Source of the DNA: Dehalococcoidia bacterium | GTDB taxonomy: Bacteria > Chloroflexota > Dehalococcoidia > GIF9 > AB-539-J10 | Length of the DNA: 10,353 nucleotides | Assembly (NCBI GenBank): GCA_023128875.1 | Contig: JAGMDB010000017.1 | Location: 1-10,353, forward strand | Reading direction: 5' to 3' | Part shown: positions 8,514-10,353 of the stretch, in pieces | How the letters are laid out: each line of letters starts with the position of its first letter | Numbering within the stretch: position 1 is the stretch's first letter | Translations under genes and position numbers: made by a program | The notes under the pieces: model-generated | What the model saw: only the letters and a program-made list of their open reading frames with translations | Told to the model about the DNA's origin: nothing | The model's database searches: none

Positions 8514-8542
8514 TTGACAGAATACACGCAAGCGTGTAAAAT
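8514..8542 (+). promoter_or_regulatory. Consensus sigma-70-type promoter for mutL
   Basis: TTGACA at 8514-8519 and TAAAAT at 8537-8542 are separated by exactly 17 bases. The expected transcription start, six to eight bases past the -10, falls at about 8549-8550, immediately before the mutL ATG at 8551. No ribosome binding site lies between, so a leaderless message is predicted. The promoter lies entirely in the 41-base gap after the helicase gene. Confidence 0.7.
8523..8538. promoter_or_regulatory. Operator-like perfect dyad in the mutL promoter spacer
   Basis: TACACGC-AA-GCGTGTA is a perfect 7-base inverted repeat with a two-base centre. It fills most of the spacer between the -35 and -10 and covers the first two bases of the -10. 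A bound dimer would block RNA polymerase. A two-base loop is too tight for a good RNA hairpin, and no T-run follows, so an operator is more likely than a terminator of the helicase gene. The regulator is unknown. Confidence 0.45.
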
Positions 8543-8550
8543 TATCTTAA

Positions 8551-10221
8551 ATGCCTATCAAAGTCTTAGCCCCAGAGATAGTTTCCAAGATAGCCGCAGG
8601 CGAGGTAATTGAGAGACCAGCCTCGGTAGTAAAGGAACTGGTGGAAAATTCCCTTGATGCCGGAGCTAGCCAAATTAACGTTGAAGTGCAGGGTGGTGGG
8701 ATAGACTTAGTCAAGGTGGCTGATAACGGAGCAGGTATCCCGGCATCGGAGGTAGAGCTTTCCTTCCGTAGATATGCCACCAGCAAGATTAGCAGCTTAG
8801 TCGATTTAGAAAGCATTTCCAGCCTGGGTTTTCGAGGCGAAGCTTTATCCAGCATTATTGCTGTTGCTGAGGTAGAAATTCTTACCAAGGCATCTTCAGA
8901 TGTAGTTGGCACCTACATGTATTTAAAGAAAGGTGATGTAGTTCGCAGCGAGAGCCGTAGTAGGTCTCAAGGTACTACTGTGACTGTGCATCGACTGTTC
9001 CATTATTTTCCCGTTCGACTTAAGTTCCTCAAATCAGTGAACAGGGAGAATAGTCATATTGCTAACATATTAAGTCAATATGCACTGGGTTTCCCTGAGG
9101 CCAAGTTCAATTTGCTTCTTGATAAACGTCCTAGCTTGCAAACTGTAGGCAATGGCGACCTGCGTGATGTGGTAAACCAAATATATGGTTTAGAGGTAGC
9201 CCAAAGGATGCTAGAGGTGAAAGCCGGGGATACATTTGGTAGAGTTAGCGGCTTGGTGAGCCCACCCTCCTTGAATCGCTCTAATCGCAGCCGTATCAGC
9301 CTTTTCGTCAATCGGAGATGGGTATACTGTCCCTTGCTAATGCGGGCAACCGAAGAGGCTTACCACGGCTTACTCATGGATGGCAAACACCCTATGGCTG
9401 TGATTAACATCTCACTGCCAGCGGAGGAAGTCGATGTAAACATTCATCCCACCAAAGCTCAAGTGAAGTTCCGCCATGAACAAGCTGTTTTTGCTATTGC
9501 GGAAGAGGCAGTGAAAAGAGCATTGGCCAAGGCGCCCATAGCTAAGCCTAGAGCTATGTCCTTCCCAGCTACTTCGTGGGCGCAACAGGGCTTCTGGATG
9601 ATAAGGGAAAAAGAGCCGATTTCCATTACTGCTTTACCTGCTCCTGGCTTGCCTGTTTTGCGTGTAGTAGGGCAAATAGCCAATACCTATATTGTTGCTG
9701 AGGGGCCTGACGGGCTTTATATTATTGACCAGCATGCGGCACATGAGCGCATACTGTACGAGAGAATTTTAGCGCAGTGGTTGAAAAGAGAGATTGAAAT
9801 TCAAGGGCTACTCCAAACGATAACTATAGAGCTCAGCCCGAGAGAAGAGGAAGTCTTGGGAATAAATAAGGAGCTTTTGACCCAATTTGGCTTTACTATT
9901 GAACCTTTTGGTGATAGAAGCTATTTAATACGTGCAGTGCCAGTACTAGTAGCAAAAACGAATGTCATTGAAGTGGTAAGCACGCTGCTTGGCAGCCTTA
10001 CTAGTAGAGATAGCCCCACACTGTGGGAAGAAAAGATAACTCAATCCCTGGCTTGTCATAGTGCCATCAAGGCAGGGCAGCAGCTACGAGACGAGGAAAT
10101 GAGAGAACTAATAAGACAGTTGGAGCAAGCCAAGCAACCGCGCACCTGCCCCCATGGCAGGCCAACCATGATTCATCTCAGCTCACATCAATTGGAAAAG
10201 GAGTTTGGTAGAATAGGTTAG
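8551..10221 (+). CDS. mutL: DNA mismatch repair protein MutL, endonuclease type
   Basis: MutL couples mismatch recognition by MutS to strand nicking and helicase loading; it works as a cytoplasmic homodimer on DNA. Length is 556 residues, somewhat short because the linker is short (about 325-365). The N-terminal GHKL ATPase shows ENSLDAG (Asn33, Asp36), DNGAGIP (58-64) and GFRGEAL (93-99), followed by QGTTVTVHRLFHYFPVR. The C-terminal domain keeps the metal-binding nicking motif DQHAAHERILYE (393-404, pattern DQHAxxExxxxE), ACHSAI (501-506) and CPHGRP (533-538). These are marks of the endonuclease type found in bacteria lacking MutH. A degenerate sliding-clamp motif candidate, IQGLLQT, lies at about 417-423. 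The ATG at 8551 begins the conserved MPIKVLAPEIVSKIAAGEV-like start. Its own promoter sits in the gap after pcrA; no mutS is in the window. Confidence 0.97.
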   Translation: MPIKVLAPEIVSKIAAGEVIERPASVVKELVENSLDAGASQINVEVQGGGIDLVKVADNGAGIPASEVELSFRRYATSKISSLVDLESISSLGFRGEALSSIIAVAEVEILTKASSDVVGTYMYLKKGDVVRSESRSRSQGTTVTVHRLFHYFPVRLKFLKSVNRENSHIANILSQYALGFPEAKFNLLLDKRPSLQTVGNGDLRDVVNQIYGLEVAQRMLEVKAGDTFGRVSGLVSPPSLNRSNRSRISLFVNRRWVYCPLLMRATEEAYHGLLMDGKHPMAVINISLPAEEVDVNIHPTKAQVKFRHEQAVFAIAEEAVKRALAKAPIAKPRAMSFPATSWAQQGFWMIREKEPISITALPAPGLPVLRVVGQIANTYIVAEGPDGLYIIDQHAAHERILYERILAQWLKREIEIQGLLQTITIELSPREEEVLGINKELLTQFGFTIEPFGDRSYLIRAVPVLVAKTNVIEVVSTLLGSLTSRDSPTLWEEKITQSLACHSAIKAGQQLRDEEMRELIRQLEQAKQPRTCPHGRPTMIHLSSHQLEKEFGRIG

Positions 10222-10268
10222 TAATTAAGAGGTAGATGACGTAACCAGTCTATTCTAATTGAAGGATG

Positions 10269-10293
10269 TGCCTGAATAAAAGGGTTTCAGGCA
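10269..10293. other. Hairpin downstream of mutL
   Basis: TGCCTGAA (10269-10276) pairs perfectly with TTCAGGCA (10286-10293) around a nine-base loop, 48 bases after the mutL stop. A second, AT-rich inverted repeat follows (AACAAA 10308-10313 and TTTGTT 10322-10327). Neither is followed by a T-run on either strand, so neither is a standard intrinsic terminator. The rest of 10222-10353 shows no supported gene. Confidence 0.4.
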
Positions 10294-10353
10294 ACCCGGT
10301 TAACATTAACAAACCTTGAGATTTGTTCAAAGAGATTGGAACGAGCATTCACC

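Noticed and set aside
8523-8538. The dyad in the mutL promoter read as a rho-independent terminator of pcrA
   Set aside because: The loop would be two bases and no T-run follows on the plus strand. Its placement between -35 and -10 favours an operator.
10287-10353. Possible C-terminal end of a minus-strand gene entering from the right edge
   Set aside because: About 22 codons are open to the window edge, which is common by chance. I recognised no family, and the frame ends inside a hairpin.

Overview
The window looks like a stretch of bacterial chromosome, most probably from the Chloroflexota class Dehalococcoidia or a close relative. That placement is an inference from gene content, protein style and very short mRNA leaders; no rRNA gene or database search supports it. 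There are no rRNA, tRNA or CRISPR features. Most of the window is housekeeping sequence, but positions 901-3249 are accessory and partly decayed.

Layout: (1) 1-900, plus strand: the 3' two-thirds of a MOFRL-family glycerate 2-kinase, cut by the window edge. (2) 901-3249: a decayed stretch. It holds a 131-bp displaced copy of the 3' end of serS, a minus-strand pseudogene of a saccharopine dehydrogenase-like protein, an intact paralogue of it (1688-2905, minus), and a short broken coding remnant. (3) 3250-6245, minus strand: a compact run reading DUF2007-family small protein, lysS, serS, with gaps of 3 and 17 bases. (4) 6246-6340: a divergent promoter region with an extended -10 element on each strand. 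(5) 6341-10221, plus strand: a PcrA/UvrD-type helicase followed after 41 bases by mutL, which has its own consensus promoter. (6) 10222-10353: a non-coding tail with small hairpins.

The main observation concerns region 2. The last 41 codons of serS plus its stop (3247-3377) recur at 924-1054 in the same orientation, without gaps and with 15 mismatches in 131 bases. The 2.2 kb between the two copies carries the saccharopine dehydrogenase-like genes. Without it, the glycerate kinase and serS would converge with about 26 bases between their stop codons. This is the arrangement left when an island inserts into the 3' end of a conserved gene, supplies a replacement end and displaces the old one. 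No integrase is visible, so this would be a reduced remnant, and an ordinary duplication is not excluded.

The saccharopine dehydrogenase-like pseudogene has lost about 108 and 95 codons internally, both in frame, plus its C-terminus. It also has a -1 frame break exactly at an A-AAA-AAT heptamer. The helicase and mutL pair fits a DNA repair function, and mutL keeps the metal-binding endonuclease motif. Both genes have promoters so close to their start codons that their mRNAs should be leaderless or nearly so, which argues for moving the helicase start to 6341.
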